64,000 nt of DNA from Sisyra terminalis (GCA_958496175.1 OY292278.1:7254001-7318000), one strand, 5' to 3'; counted from the stretch's first letter, positions 11,601 to 24,452 are shown. The notes: generated by a model not told the origin, from the letters alone. Translations and numbers: made by a program.

Positions 11601-14040
11601 TTTATATAAGAGTAATGTTTTTAATTACTTTTCACGTTAAATAACATGATTTCGGTACAATTTTATAAAGGTTATAAGTCATCGAGAGAAAATCAAATTT
11701 TCAGGTAATTGCTTAGAGATATTGGTAATTTTTTTATATCAAACGATAGAATATTTCAATAGCTTTCAATTGACACCCCAATCATAATCAGATTCAAAAA
11801 AATAAGGGGGGAAAACTACCCTTAAATGTAAGAAAGGGACGTAGTTACTTACGGAAAATCAAATTTTAATGTCATCGTTTAAACATATTGGTTGTTTTTT
11901 TATATAAATCAATAGATTAATTCATTCGCTTTCATCTGATATCCTAATTGTTATGTGGCATAAAGAAAATCACCCTTAAATGTATGAAATTTGACTAAGG
12001 GTACTGAATATTGTCATGTTCAAAATAGGCAAATCGTCGAATTTTGTTTTTTTGGTGCTCACCGGGTTGCCTATAAAACACAACATAAACAACTTTGACA
12101 TTAGCTAACCATGCAAATTAAATTGGTTAAAAATTCAATTTTAAACGATGTTCGAGTGGAGAAAATGTTATATTTTGAATTCTTGACTAATAATTGATCG
12201 ATTTATAGCTATAGGAGTGAAGAAATAAAGATATTTTTGGCCCTAAATGAAGATAATGACAGACCCCTTTAGACGCTTATTTTCACAAAAAAAAGACCTA
12301 AAATCAGCATTTAAGTGTCAAATTTAGCTGTACGCCATCAATTTTATATAAGAGTAATGTTTTTAATTACTTTCAACGTGAAATAACATGATTTCGGTAC
12401 AATTTTATAAAGGTTATGAGTCATCGAGAGAAAATCAATTTTTAATGTAATTGCTTGGAGATATTGATAATTTTTTGATATCAATCAATAGAATAATTCA
12501 ATAGCTTTCAATTGACACCCCAATCATAATCAAATTCAAACAAATAAGAGGGGAAAACCACCCTTAAATGTCAGAAAGGGACGTAGTCGCTTACGGAAAA
12601 TAAAATTTTAATGTAATCTTTTAAACATATTGGTTGTTTTTTTATATAAATCAATAGAGTAATTTATTAGCTTTCATCTGATATCCCAATCATTATGTGA
12701 CATAAAGAAAATCAATCTTAAATGTCTGAAATTTAAGATATAGTACTGAATATTGACATGTTCAAAATAGGCAAATCGTCGAATTTTGTTTTTTTGATGA
12801 TCACCGGGTTGCCTATACAGCACAACATAAACAACTTTGACATTAGCTAACCATGCAAATTAAATTGGTTAAAAATACAATTTTAAACGATGTTCAAGTG
12901 GAAAAAATGTTATATTTTGAATTCTTGACTAATAATTGATCGATTTATGGCAATAGAAGCGAAGAAATAAAGATATTTTTAGCCCTAAATGAAGATAATG
13001 ACAGACCTCTTTTAGACGCTTATTTCTCAAAAAGTAGACCTTTAATTAACATTTAAGTACCAAATTTAGCTATAAACCATCAATTTTATATAAGAGGAAT
13101 GTTTTTAATTAATTTTTACGTTAAATAACATGATTTCGGTACAATTTTATAAAGGTTATGAGTCATCGAGAGAAAATCAATTTTTAAAGTAATTGCTTTG
13201 AGATATTGGTAATTTTTTGATATAAATCGATAGAATATTTCAATAGCTTTTAATTGACACCCCAATCAAAATCAAATTCAAACAAATAAGGGGGGAAAAC
13301 CACCCTTAAATGTCAGAAAGGGACGTAGCCGCTTACGGAAAATCAAATTTTAATGTCATCGCTTAAACATATTGGTTTTTTTTTTATATAAATCAATAGA
13401 GTAATTCATTAGCTTTCATTTGGTATCCCAATCATTACATGACATAAAGAAAATCATCCTTAAATGTCTGAAATTTGAGTTAGAGTACTGAATATTGATA
13501 TGTTCAAAATAGGCAAATCGTCGAATTTTGTTTTTTTGGTGCTCACCGGGTTGCCTATAAAGCAGAACATAAACAACTTTGACATTAACTAACCATGCAT
13601 ATAAAATTGGTTAAAAATACAATTTTCGACTATGTTCGAGTGGAAAAAATGATATATTTTGAATTCTTGACTAATAATTGATCGATTTATAGCGAAAGGA
13701 GTGAATAAATAAAGATATTTTTGGCCCTAAATGAAGATAATGACAGACCCCTTTTAGACGCTTATTTCTCGAAAAGTAGACCTTTAATCAGCATTTAAGT
13801 GTTGAATTTAGCTGTTAATCATCAATTTCATATATGAGTAATGTTTTTAATTACTTTTAACGTGAAATAACATGATGTCGGAACAACTTTATAAAGGTTA
13901 TGAATCACCGAGAAAAAATCAAATTTTCAAGTAATTGCTTGGAGATATTGGTAGTTTTTTTATATCAATCGATAGAATAATTCAATAGCTTTCATTTGAT
14001 ATTTCAATGATTATTGGATTTAAAAAATTAAGGGCGTAAA
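8635..14040. repeat. Satellite array, ~742-bp monomer, one strand switch
   Basis: A monomer of about 740-742 bp is repeated about seven times. A diagnostic string (GGCAACCNGGTGAGC, or its complement) occurs at 8900 and 9640 in one orientation, then complemented with GGGTTGCCTATA starting at 10,581, 11,322, 12,064, 12,806 and 13,548, giving spacings of 741, 742, 742 and 742. Orientation flips near 10,185-10,200, so two forward monomers stand head-to-head with five reverse ones plus a partial at the end. Monomers differ by scattered substitutions and single-base indels. There is no conserved reading frame; open frames inside (for example 10,754-10,975) are broken in sister copies. Confidence 0.92.
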
Positions 14041-15080
14041 TCACCCATTTAAATTTCCTATAATTGCCGGCCAAATTTGAATTTTCGAGCTCTTCCGAAG
14101 CACCCCTTCGGAACCATTCGGTTATCAAAAGTTAAGCTCATTTCCTCTAGATAGCGCAAGGTGTATGATTTCTAAAGAATTCTATGCGTTAATTCCGTTT
14201 ACGTTAAAGCTTTATGTCAAAACAATTATTTTAATTTAAATATTGCTGAATGCTTTAAAGTTTAAGGGATTGCAAAAATGGCTCCAAAACTTAAGTTCGC
14301 CGAATGTAAAATCGACAGGTTTTTCAGTACCAAACAATGTCTCAGCATTTGCTTTATATTAAAACTTTTAAATTTATTCCAAAACCTAAACAGGTGGTTT
14401 TTAATAGTTGATTTTTATTAAAACAACCCTTATAATAGCTGGATTGTTTATCCATAAAAGCAACCCCTTTGACCATATTTGGCAGATGATATTAAATTAA
14501 TCTTTTAATAAAATATTGCCTCCAAGATTACCCTAATTTCAATTTTAATCGGACAGGGTTCATACCTTTTTGTAGAACAATTATTCTTTCATAAAATAAT
14601 ATTTTGCAACAATTACATTCCCTAGAATCTATAAAATGTTAATTGTATATTTCAATAAGTTAAAACCGCTCTTGTTGGTGTTTTATTGTGCTTGAAACTT
14701 TCACTTTTTCTCATATTTGGGATTGAATATACAGTTGAACTTTTATACCCTTTAAAGATGTTTCTTTGCAATTTTCTTCAGAAAAATAAGTAATTTTAAT
14801 ACTAATAGTTGCAAAAATCTCTTCTAATTATATAACACCCCTTAAACCATCCCCATATTTGTTAAAATCGAGCAAAGTTCGTCCCTTATTTGTAGACGAA
14901 TTATCATTCGAAGCAAAAATTTTTGGTAACAATTACATTATCTAAATTATATTGAATCATAGTTTTAAGTTTATTATTATTAAAACATCCCCTATCATTG
15001 ATATTTTTGGGATGAAAGCACAAATAATATAACAAACATAAAGTAAATAACTTACACTAATCAATTTCATAACAAAAATC
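14041..15080. repeat. Intergenic with a faint diverged direct repeat
   Basis: Segments near 14,521-14,660 and 14,840-14,990 share a diverged pattern (a CAAxTTxxAAT..GTTC..CCTTxTTTGTAGA core followed by AACAATTACATT..CTA), suggesting an old duplication about 315 bp apart. Nothing else was recognised before the 3' end of the next gene. Confidence 0.35.
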
Positions 15081-15083
15081 TAA

Positions 15084-15089
15084 TTTATT
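15084..15089 (-). terminator. Poly(A) signal of MMS22L
   Basis: AATAAA on the minus strand, about 108 nt past the stop codon at 15,197. Confidence 0.5.
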
Positions 15090-15196
15090 CTTCTTGTAAA
15101 TCTTAAAATACATTGAAAAGATAAAAATACAACATTGGCATTGTACTAAATTCATTATAAGTATAAATTTCCACCATAAAAATAGTCAAAAAATAG

Positions 15197-18100
15197 TCAC
15201 ACCCTCGAAAAATAAATTTCTCTAAACAAATCAATTGACTTTCTGCAAAAAATCAATAAATTAAAATCAAATTTTGCATCGAAAAAAGGGTCAGAATAGT
15301 TATACTTAAATGGAGATTCGTCTTGTGAAAAAGCCATTTGCGAAAAATCATCAAATTCGTTTAATTTCGGCACCACTTGGCTCTGCAGAATGAATAACGG
15401 AGTTTTTCTGGCAATAAATAGCAAAAATGATTCGAAATCCTTGGGCTGATTGATGTTTAATTCCCGTTGATATCCGATGACTTTTAGAAGCACATCCGCA
15501 AATTTATCACTAAATAGAAGAAAATAAAATTTATTAGGGTTGTTTGAATAAGGGTGAAGTTATTTTCATTAACAACCGAATATTCAATCACTATTATTAT
15601 TTCTATATAATTTAAAATTTAAAGAATTTACCAGGCCTCGAAATTTTTCGGTAATATCACAATAATTTCCTCGACCAAATCAATTGCAGCATGCTTTTTC
15701 CCATTACTTTCATACATAATAATCTGCAGAAAAAGTCCTTTAAGAATTCCATCTAAAAATAGCACCAACTTATCCTCGTTTGCAACAATCGAACGAAAGA
15801 CTTCCAATAAAATTGCAATGGTCTAAGAAAAAATTAAACAATTAAAACAAATTTCTCCCTCAAAAAACTGGCAAAAATTACGATTGATATGTGCTCCGAT
15901 TGGGGTTTCTTTTCAAGGATATCACTGGAAATTTTCGCCAATACAATCGAAATTAATTTTTCATTGAAGAATGCCTCATGAAATAGTACAACAAACGGTT
16001 GGGTTTTATTCAATTTCGGCTCGAAATACTTGATATATTGAACGACCATATCTTGAACGGTGGTTTCCACATATTTTTCCGTATTGGTGGCACAATTTTT
16101 CTGGTTGGTTAAAGTGAATAAACCACTCACAAATAAGTGCCAAGAGTTCCGAATTGCGTCCACGTAAAATGCATGCAAACGTTTGCCACGATATAGAGCC
16201 GAAGGCAATAGCATTTTGGAGATTAAAACTTTAATTAAACATGAATTTAGCTGAAATATCAATGTGTTAATCGCTTAGGTTTGTGAAAAGTTTAATTTAT
16301 GTTTAAATACTTGAGAATGGATCATTGGAGCACAGTGGTAAACCAATTTGCCGATTGAAAGGTAGACCCATTGAATTATTTCACCACTTGATGGGACAAT
16401 CCGCAAAAAAACATCCAGTTTACGTTCAAAACCGTTCAAACATTTGTGCATCAAAATCCGGGAATCAAGCACTTCTTTGGAGTCCTAAAAACACAGCAAA
16501 ATTGCTGTTTAAAACAAAATTTTCATGCATATTTTGGTGCGCAAATGATTGTTGAAATTTTTAGGAAAATCTTAAAATGATTTTAAATGATCATGGATCA
16601 TTTAAACGTTATTATTTGTCGTAGAAAATGAAGGGAAAACCCTACAGTACAAATTTGTCGTAGACTGCAATTAGTTATACATACACGTATTGCGGGTTGC
16701 CTATAATATATACATAAAATGACATTTGAAACTTTCGATTAATTTAATTTAAAAAGTTGATAATAAGAGCTCAAATTCTATTCTCTGCACTACAAATTTG
16801 CAGAAAATTTATTTTCAAGGTTCCAAATCAAAAATAACAAGGCCAATCTTCATGCCGAAGGCATGTCTTCACTTTACCTGTAACGCTTTAAAATTCTGAC
16901 CGATTTCTTGGAAAAAATCGCAAACAATTTCCGATCTATTTAAATTAGTCTTCCGCTCTCTAAACGAACAACTCAATGCACGATCAAGGATCGACAGCCG
17001 TAGTACAAACTTAGAAATCGTTGCCAGTTTCGAACAATTTGCCGCCATGGAAAACACACACATATGAATCCAACTTTGTACGATAACGAAACAACTTTCG
17101 TTTTTCGGCGAAAAAAACTCCGTGACGTCATCATTGAATTTCGGTTCATTCAATAGCAGTTGTGAGAGATATTCTTTGGACACATCAACAGAAGTTTCCA
17201 ACACAAAATATTCCAACAATGTGGAAAAGATTTTCGTATATGCTTCGTCGTTTAAACTCAATCGCGTAAAGCAAACGGCCAAATTAATCATTTTTTCGTT
17301 ATCACAATTACGTTTGCAATATGGCAAAGCATATTGAAAAAGATTTTCCGTGATTTTTTTGTAGGTATTAGCCGGTGCTTTTGATCGAATTAAAACAAGT
17401 ATTTGTTCAATTATTTGATGTAAAACTTCACAAATTTGAAGTTTCAACGACTTTAATTCCGTTGAGGATAAACATTTTTCAATCCAACTACCTAAAAAGG
17501 CAAAACTTTGTTTAAATAACTAACAATTACATAGTTTATTGTTGCTACCAATTAATGCATCTTGACCGTAGATAAACGGTTGGTTTAAATCAAAAATACT
17601 TTTAAAACCATCGAAAATTATTTCAAAATTTTCCACCGTTGCACTGGTAAATCGTGGCTGTTGCATTCGTTTGATTAACTCCAACAATGGGGTGACACAC
17701 TCCACAATACTAATACTATTTTCGATGTATAAAATCATCAGTGCCAAATGGCAACTTAGGGCTAACGAATGGTATTTTTCACCCTGTGATTTAAGCAATG
17801 TTATAAAAATTGACTCCAATTCGACCCCCTGAAATAAACGTTTAAATTATACAATTAAATAATCATTAACTCCCTAATTTCTACGGGCAGTTCTTCGAAA
17901 AGAATTCCCCGCAAAGAAATATGAAAACTTAAACAAAATATAATAAAAATATATTCTTTTGAAACTGAGATATGTTTTACATACAATTTCTTTCAAATTG
18001 GCCGTCAATGCCATCGTAAAGTACAGTGATAAGACATTGTAGAGTCCACTTTCATTGAAATATTCAAATCGACTTATGGGAAATTTTGAAAAAATCCGCC

Positions 18101-20026
18101 CTTTCAATCGGCTCCATTGTTTAATATTAACATCATTTTTAAAGCAATCCTCAATAAAATGACCTAAAAGCTTTAAAAACAATGAATAGCTCGTACAAAA
18201 CGGCTGCTTTTGAAGAAAAACGTCCACGTGTTCAGCCTTCAAACGTGAACGTATTTGAGCCAAAAAATTCGACGCTTTTTTTCTAAAATTCAAATCTGTT
18301 AATATCACAATGTTAATTTAGATAAATAATGAAAGAAACTAACGGAATAACGGCTACTTCGGCTAAATCTTTAATGAAAAACATTGTATTGATTTTCTTG
18401 TGAAAGTATTCCCACAAAATGTGAAGGGTTTCAAGTTGTGGTGACCACAAATCACTCATTGTTGCACTGGTTAAGTAGAGCAAAACTCTCATTCCCATCT
18501 CATCGTTTTTTGTACTGAAAACATTCAATGCTTGACTCACGTGATTGTTGAAAACTTCATAATTGGTGGAAATCTAAAAGTTTAATTGTTAATCCATATA
18601 CTGTTAATTAATAAATTAGTTACATACTCGACCACTTTGTGCCCCCAAATAAAACCCTTGCGAATCAAAGCCGTGCAAACGAGCCACATGAAACGTAAGC
18701 CACAAAATAAAAATATCTTTTTTTTCATCGTTTTTGTTGAAAACTGAAATGTTATCGAACACCTGGTCGAATTCTTTGAGGGTTTCATTGATTGTTTGAT
18801 GAAAGAATGACCAAAAGTTTAGATTGTTGGTTTCAAAATAGAATTGAAGCAATAGCCAAAATTCTTTCGCACATAAACATGGAAATGGAGTTTCGGTACG
18901 AATATCACTAAGAGGCACCTGAATTTTTTTTTATTTTTAAAAGTATTTTTAACAATTTTCATTAAGCTCACCTTTTCGAATTGCTCGCAAGCCAAAAAAA
19001 TCAAATTTTGTATAATACTGGCAAGGGAATCGCTTAGATAAGCTTCCGTAAATTCGGTTTGATTTTCGTTGCTTAATTTTTTGTACAATTGAAGCAAAAC
19101 ATTTTTGCTGGTCAAACAATACCATTGTGTTTCAAGATAGTAATGAAAGAAATGATAATTTAAATTGATCTCCTAAAATTTATTGGGTTAGCATATTATA
19201 TTTTAAAGGGTCTAGCCGGATTTATATGGTGAGTTAGATTGTTTATATTGTTCATATATTGAATTATATTTTAATATAACTCCCCATACTAATACGGCTA
19301 AGCCCTTTTATTAAATTTGCTTACTAATTTTTTATCTAATATTTCAACATTTTGATTTAGTTGAACAATTTCTGGAATTGTAACGGCTGATAAATAACGA
19401 TCTATACGATTAATCAATGTTTCATTTACAAACTCAAAGTTGTAAATGTTTCGAGTAAGGGCATATCGAAGTTTTTTCAAAGATTTAGCGGATTTTTCTC
19501 GGAATGTTAAATAGAATTTTTTATTCGAGTCACATTCTTTTGAATTAATCATTCTACGCATCGTTTGCCTATAATTTAATTTAATTAATTAATAGCTATT
19601 GATATTTTAAATCTTTCAGGAAAATACAAACCCAATCGATTGTAAATCCAATAAGGCATACGTTAAAGTTTCCTCATCGGTATGATTCAAAGGATGCACC
19701 AAAGAATCCTTATTATTAATTGTATTTCTCGAAATTGTTCTTAAAAATTCAATCTCATTGCCTCTGAGAAGTCCATTTTCGTGGAATTCACTGTTAAATT
19801 TAAAATTTGATCCCAAACAGTGAAATAATCGAGGATTTAATTGATCGATATTGGCGCAAAAATCATCCTCGTGATTTTCTATAATAAAAGAAAGAGGATT
19901 ATTTCGTACAAGTAATGATTAAATTAAATTAATGAAAATAAAACCTTCGATTTTCAATTGTAGTGTGGGAGGTTGAATAATTTGAATTAAATTAAAATCC
20001 TCATTTTCTGAATCTTCTTCAAACAT
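15197..20026 (-). CDS. MMS22L: MMS22L-like DNA repair scaffold (13 exons)
   Basis: Partner of TONSL; in vertebrates the MMS22L-TONSL complex acts at stalled replication forks and promotes RAD51 loading (family knowledge). Exons, 5' to 3': 20026-19945, 19878-19632, 19568-19325, 19172-18972, 18918-18628, 18573-18344, 18282-17985, 17828-17549, 17491-16878, 16484-16311, 16250-15882, 15822-15632, 15509-15197. All joins use GT-AG and sum to 3534 nt, an unbroken 1177 codons (human protein about 1243). Recognisable family blocks include PCLCAKEFWLLL, the DLWSPQ..HILWEYF segment, RLKGRIFSKF and IVQSWIHMCVF. It is a helical-repeat type protein with no enzyme motif. The start MFEEDSENED is the first ATG of the first exon. 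One intron (19173-19324) holds a MITE and another (16485-16877) is unusually long. Confidence 0.87.
19205..19308. mobile_element. Small MITE in an MMS22L intron
   Basis: A 104-bp hairpin sits inside the 152-bp intron. Its ends are inverted repeats: AAAGGGTCTAGCCGG on the left and, complemented, AAAGGGCTTAGCCGT on the right, followed by a shared TATGG.GAGTTA core. The same terminal pattern bounds the element at 38,302-38,637, which makes a transposon family likely. The host exons join in frame across it. Confidence 0.65.
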
Positions 20027-20326
20027 TTTTCAAAAGTTTTAAACTTTTGACATTTGTTTGAAACTTTGACATTTCCTTTGGGCCGATAATGTCACTACCA
20101 ATTTATAAAAATTTCAAATTCTTTTCCTTTTTTTCCCCGTTAAATTAAATTTTAAATGGATGAGTCTTAATTATTTTCATCATTTTTACCAAAAATAAAA
20201 CTTAAATATCCTTTTTTACAGTAAAAAAAATCAAAATTTAACTTTTTTACTTTTTTTACCAATTTTTTTTCAAGCCGGTAAAGTCGTTTCCCGTGACAAA
20301 AAAAGTGTGGTAATTTCAAATTTAAT

Positions 20327-22423
20327 TCATTCATAATCACTTTGATTGGATTCACTGGTTGAATTATCATCATCATCCGATTCCAAAGCAATACAAGCCA
20401 AACATTTTTTGTAAATATCAAACCAACATTCCAAACAATAAATTACAACACATCCGTGATTGTTACATTCGACAAAACGTCTACTTTTGCTCAATGTTCG
20501 CGGTTCAATTTCCCCACAAATGATACATTTTCGTCTTGCACAACTAAAACACCTCAACCAAAAGAACACGCGTGAATAGTGCAAATGAAGAAGCATAAAT
20601 ATATTCAAATTTTCCTCCAGCCGACGTTCACGAATTTGTTTGTTGATTTTCGTTCGCATGAGCTTAAAAAAACCGCGACGACGCTTCAAAGTTTGATTGT
20701 ACAAGTGTAAAACGCGTTGTTTTTCACGTTTCGGATAAAAATATGCACAAATTACGTGCCTCGTACGTTGCGTATAAGTTTGAATCAAAATCAACAGCCA
20801 AACTACAAAATATGAGCCGTAAATCTTGTACAGATAGTAGCTGGAAACTTTGGTCGGTTTCGGCAGACACGCCGCATTTGTGTGCACGGTTTTTATGCGT
20901 TTTTTGAAATTAAATCCTTTGACGATCGAACGAAGAATCGACGCTATCATTCCGGTGCCTCGAACTTCCAGTGTCATGTCGTGGTGGCCGGTTTGTTCGT
21001 AGTTGATGTGAGCATGCCGCCGCACCAGGTCCAAAGCTTCAAAAAATAAACGATCGAGCAAAACGAAAGTAGTTGCCGTAATCATTTCCAAAAGAAGTTT
21101 AAATGTTTCACTCACAAGATGTTCTCGTTCGAATTTCAAAGGCCTAACATTAGTAATTACCACTAATTTAGTCCGTTCCACCTTCTTCAACGGCAACAAT
21201 GAATATTGCTCACGTTTATGTCGTCTCGCATCAATTTTCCTAAAGTATCTGGTCACATAAATATTATCAAAAGTTATCTCCCGTAAATACGAGTCGTGGT
21301 AGTTTTGCGACGTGAAAATCGCCTTCAAAAAAATCAACGCTAAAAATCGCTTTAGAATTAAGAAAATCGAGTTGAGAAATGTTTTCTTTTTGTTGAAAGC
21401 ATGAATGACCCCCTTGGCGGTATCAGCCGCGTCGCGGACATTTGTCAGTTGCGGAATTCGTTCAATTTTATATTGAAGCTTAACATCACTGAGACTAGTT
21501 CTTAGAGAATCCTTGGAGTGCTTCAAATACATGTAACCTTTTCCAAATCCAGGATCAAGTTTTTTCGCTGGATCGCAAACTTTCGAGCCACCAATCGCCT
21601 CGCCAATGTTACAGACAAATGTGAGTTTCATTGGCCAGCAGAGCAACCACGCAGCCACCCATGTGACTTTGTTTTTGCAATTTTCGTGGGCTGAACTAAA
21701 AAATTGACGACATTTGCTCGTGCCTCGAGAAAGTTGATCTTCGCATCGGGATTCCACTTTTTTTAGGTATTTTTTCTGATAGATTTCCGCCTCGGTTTCG
21801 TTTTGAATCATATACTTACGTTCTAGGTCATCCGAGCGTTGGGAATCTCCCTGTACTTGATCGATATAATCGTTTTCTTCGCGCTGCTGCCGCAGCTCGG
21901 ATTCGTCTTCGACTTCCGTGAAAATCGGAGCACTCACGTCTTGAATCGACCGCAACGCATCTTTCACCTCATTGGCATCGTTTTTCATACCAAAAAGCGC
22001 ATCTTTAAATGGTTTAAACATCAACACGTAACGAGCCTTCGTTAAATTGTACGTCAACGATGTGGTGCAAGCAAAAACCCGAACCACCTCATGGCCGTTT
22101 TTCGTCAAATTTTCAATCGGACCTGATATTATATAAGCGAGTGCCAAAGCTTTAATAACACTCCTACCAGCTCGACCACAAAAGCTGGGCATTATGAGAA
22201 AAGAAATACAGCGAATTTGATACGATATTAAATTTCCTGAGACAATCAAAAACCATATTATCACCGTTATTCCCAAAGCTGCGTCATTCTCCAAATCCAA
22301 ATCAACCAAAATCAATTGATATAATCCCACACTTAATATAGCACCATAGAATATATTAAGACCAAAAAATATTAGTTTGGACGAATAAAAGTTGTTCATT
22401 GTTAAAATATTAAACTTTTTCAA
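20327..22423 (-). CDS. DC-STAMP domain protein with C-terminal RING (Sneaky/DCST-like)
   Basis: An intronless 698-aa polytopic membrane protein. Hydrophobic segments lie near residues 14-38, 48-70, 86-102, 250-275, 348-370, 435-455 and 530-550. The N-terminal block with ISGPIENL..N.. and ..F.CTTSLTYN, and a long region before the last helices, fit the DC-STAMP family. The C-terminus has paired cysteines (CIIC...C...C...YC..CW....CLAC, about 640-685), the C4C4 RING-like module of DCST1/DCST2 and Drosophila Sneaky, followed by an acidic Asp/Ser tail. Family members act in sperm: Sneaky is needed for sperm plasma-membrane breakdown and vertebrate DCST1/2 and worm SPE-42/SPE-49 for gamete fusion. 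It lies on the same strand as MMS22L, about 300 bp upstream of it. Whether it is the DCST1 or DCST2 orthologue is unsettled. Confidence 0.85.
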   Translation of the reverse strand: MKKFNILTMNNFYSSKLIFFGLNIFYGAILSVGLYQLILVDLDLENDAALGITVIIWFLIVSGNLISYQIRCISFLIMPSFCGRAGRSVIKALALAYIISGPIENLTKNGHEVVRVFACTTSLTYNLTKARYVLMFKPFKDALFGMKNDANEVKDALRSIQDVSAPIFTEVEDESELRQQREENDYIDQVQGDSQRSDDLERKYMIQNETEAEIYQKKYLKKVESRCEDQLSRGTSKCRQFFSSAHENCKNKVTWVAAWLLCWPMKLTFVCNIGEAIGGSKVCDPAKKLDPGFGKGYMYLKHSKDSLRTSLSDVKLQYKIERIPQLTNVRDAADTAKGVIHAFNKKKTFLNSIFLILKRFLALIFLKAIFTSQNYHDSYLREITFDNIYVTRYFRKIDARRHKREQYSLLPLKKVERTKLVVITNVRPLKFEREHLVSETFKLLLEMITATTFVLLDRLFFEALDLVRRHAHINYEQTGHHDMTLEVRGTGMIASILRSIVKGFNFKKRIKTVHTNAACLPKPTKVSSYYLYKIYGSYFVVWLLILIQTYTQRTRHVICAYFYPKREKQRVLHLYNQTLKRRRGFFKLMRTKINKQIRERRLEENLNIFMLLHLHYSRVFFWLRCFSCARRKCIICGEIEPRTLSKSRRFVECNNHGCVVIYCLECWFDIYKKCLACIALESDDDDNSTSESNQSDYE

Positions 22424-24389
22424 TTATTGATGTGGTTAATATATGACACATAAGTTGCCTACGTGACCGCTGAAATCAATTCAAAACTCATAAATTTATT
22501 TAGATTTGAATTTAATTGAAAGCAATAAATTAATTGTACATTAATATCAGTGATTTTACAATTAATTTTCATGCTACAACTTCCACAAAATATATCATCC
22601 GCTGTACAGAATTACAGCTTTATTTTTTGGTGAATTTCAATAAAATTTGGTTTAAAATGTCCTCAAAACGTTTGACTATTCAAATACAACAATTCTTCCG
22701 AAATTTCTGTTTTTTATTTTACTTTTTTTAATGATTTCAAGTGAAACGATAAACGTCAAAAAAGAGGTCTAAATCATTGTTAATTTAAAGCAAATAAAGA
22801 CAAATTTGGTAAAAAAAATTTCATTTAACAAATTTTCAGGTTTTAAGATTATTTTAAAACTAATTTTGTCAGGATTTATCAAAAAATTAGTCCGTAAGCT
22901 AGCATTCCGGTAGGCAACTTTTCAACTATAACGTGTATCTTTTCATATGGGTTTTTGAGCTTAAATTTAAACCAAAACTTACTTATTTTGAAAAAAATGT
23001 TTTTATAATAGTAAAATTAAGTTTGCGAATTATTTTTAGTCAAATTTTAATGAAATTCATTGAAAAATGGAGTTGTAATTCGACATGGCGAATATAGGAT
23101 TGATTGGATCATAGAAATCGATACTGGAATATGTAAATTGGTATTTCAATTTTATTATTACTGTCAATGATTTTATTATATTGAATTATAACGTTTACGG
23201 TTGGGAATTTTATTGCGGAGATAAATTCCACGAAACATTTCTCTTCATTGCGTAGGTGAACCTTTTAGGGTCATGAGTCTCCATTCGATGGTTAATTCCA
23301 ATGAACTTAAAGAATTTTACAATGAACTAGCATTACTGTTAACCATTAGCATAACTTCTTTTTATGCATAGAAAATATTTTCAATCAAAAAATGTTCCAA
23401 GAGAGTACAAGGTATGAGACAATCATTAAACCTGACCCTTTTGAAAAATTCAATTAGTAACATTTGTAAAATTCTTTTGGATAAATCAAATAATCTTTGC
23501 CAATTTATAATCGTTTTGTTTTTAATCCTCGAAATCTTAAAATTCAATTGAACGACAAAAACTTCCACTAATTTAGTAAATGCCTTAAAGTAATCTCTGA
23601 AATAAACAATTTAATTTTCCGATTTTTTACTGAAAAAATTAATCTTTTCATTTTATTTAAAAAAAAACAATAATTTTAAATAGTTTAAATTATTATCATT
23701 TCTTATCGGACTTTAAGAGGTCAAACGTGCAAGAGTTTATTATTATTTTTAATTAGAATTCTAGTGATTCGATTTATGATGAAAATTGGAACTTGAAAGT
23801 ATAATGATATTTTTTTACAGCGCATTTGAAAGAATATACATATACATATTAAATTGGTTCATTATTGATATCTATATATAGGTTGAAAACTTTCCAGGTT
23901 TAACATAATAAAAATAAAGCAGTTTTGGTGTTATGACTAATAGAACATGGATTCAAGGTTGAAATTACATTCCGTAATGTGTGTTTTTTTCTCTGTTTTA
24001 ATTACATTATAATATGGAATTAATTCAATGGCATTCATGAATATGTTTTGGTCAAATTATCACGATTATTGTATTGTGAACCGCAGTATTTCCCAATGAC
24101 GACGATTCATTCTGCGTCTCGCATCACATATTGTAATTTATTAATATTTTCGGTAACAAGTTTCCAAGTATATTTGACAAAGTGTGGAGGATGTGATGGT
24201 TTTTTCGCTGATATGTGGGGATGATCATTGTAATTAGAGTATCGTATTGAATTGTGCGAAGCACAAAAGCAAAAAGCAAAAATTTCTTTGCATAAAATCG
24301 GTGTCAACAAACCGAATGAATTTTAGTTTTGTGAAAGCGACGAGATTCACACACTGGAAAGATAAAACTCGCCACCACTGTGATACATT
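22424..24389. other. Intergenic between divergent genes
   Basis: This 2-kb AT-rich gap separates the minus-strand DC-STAMP gene from the plus-strand serpin, so both promoters should lie in it. A TATA-like GATAAAA is at about 24,361, roughly 90 bp ahead of the serpin ATG. The short open frames here lack protein-like composition. No repeat was recognised. Confidence 0.45.
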
Positions 24390-24452
24390 GTGTTTAGTTT
24401 CATTCAACGCGGCCGCTTGATAGTTTCAGACGAAAAACTTTGCAAGTTTACA

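Noticed and set aside
24390..24452. Upstream extension of the serpin reading frame
   Set aside because: It begins at GTG, not ATG, and the ATG at 24,453 is followed directly by a clean signal peptide.
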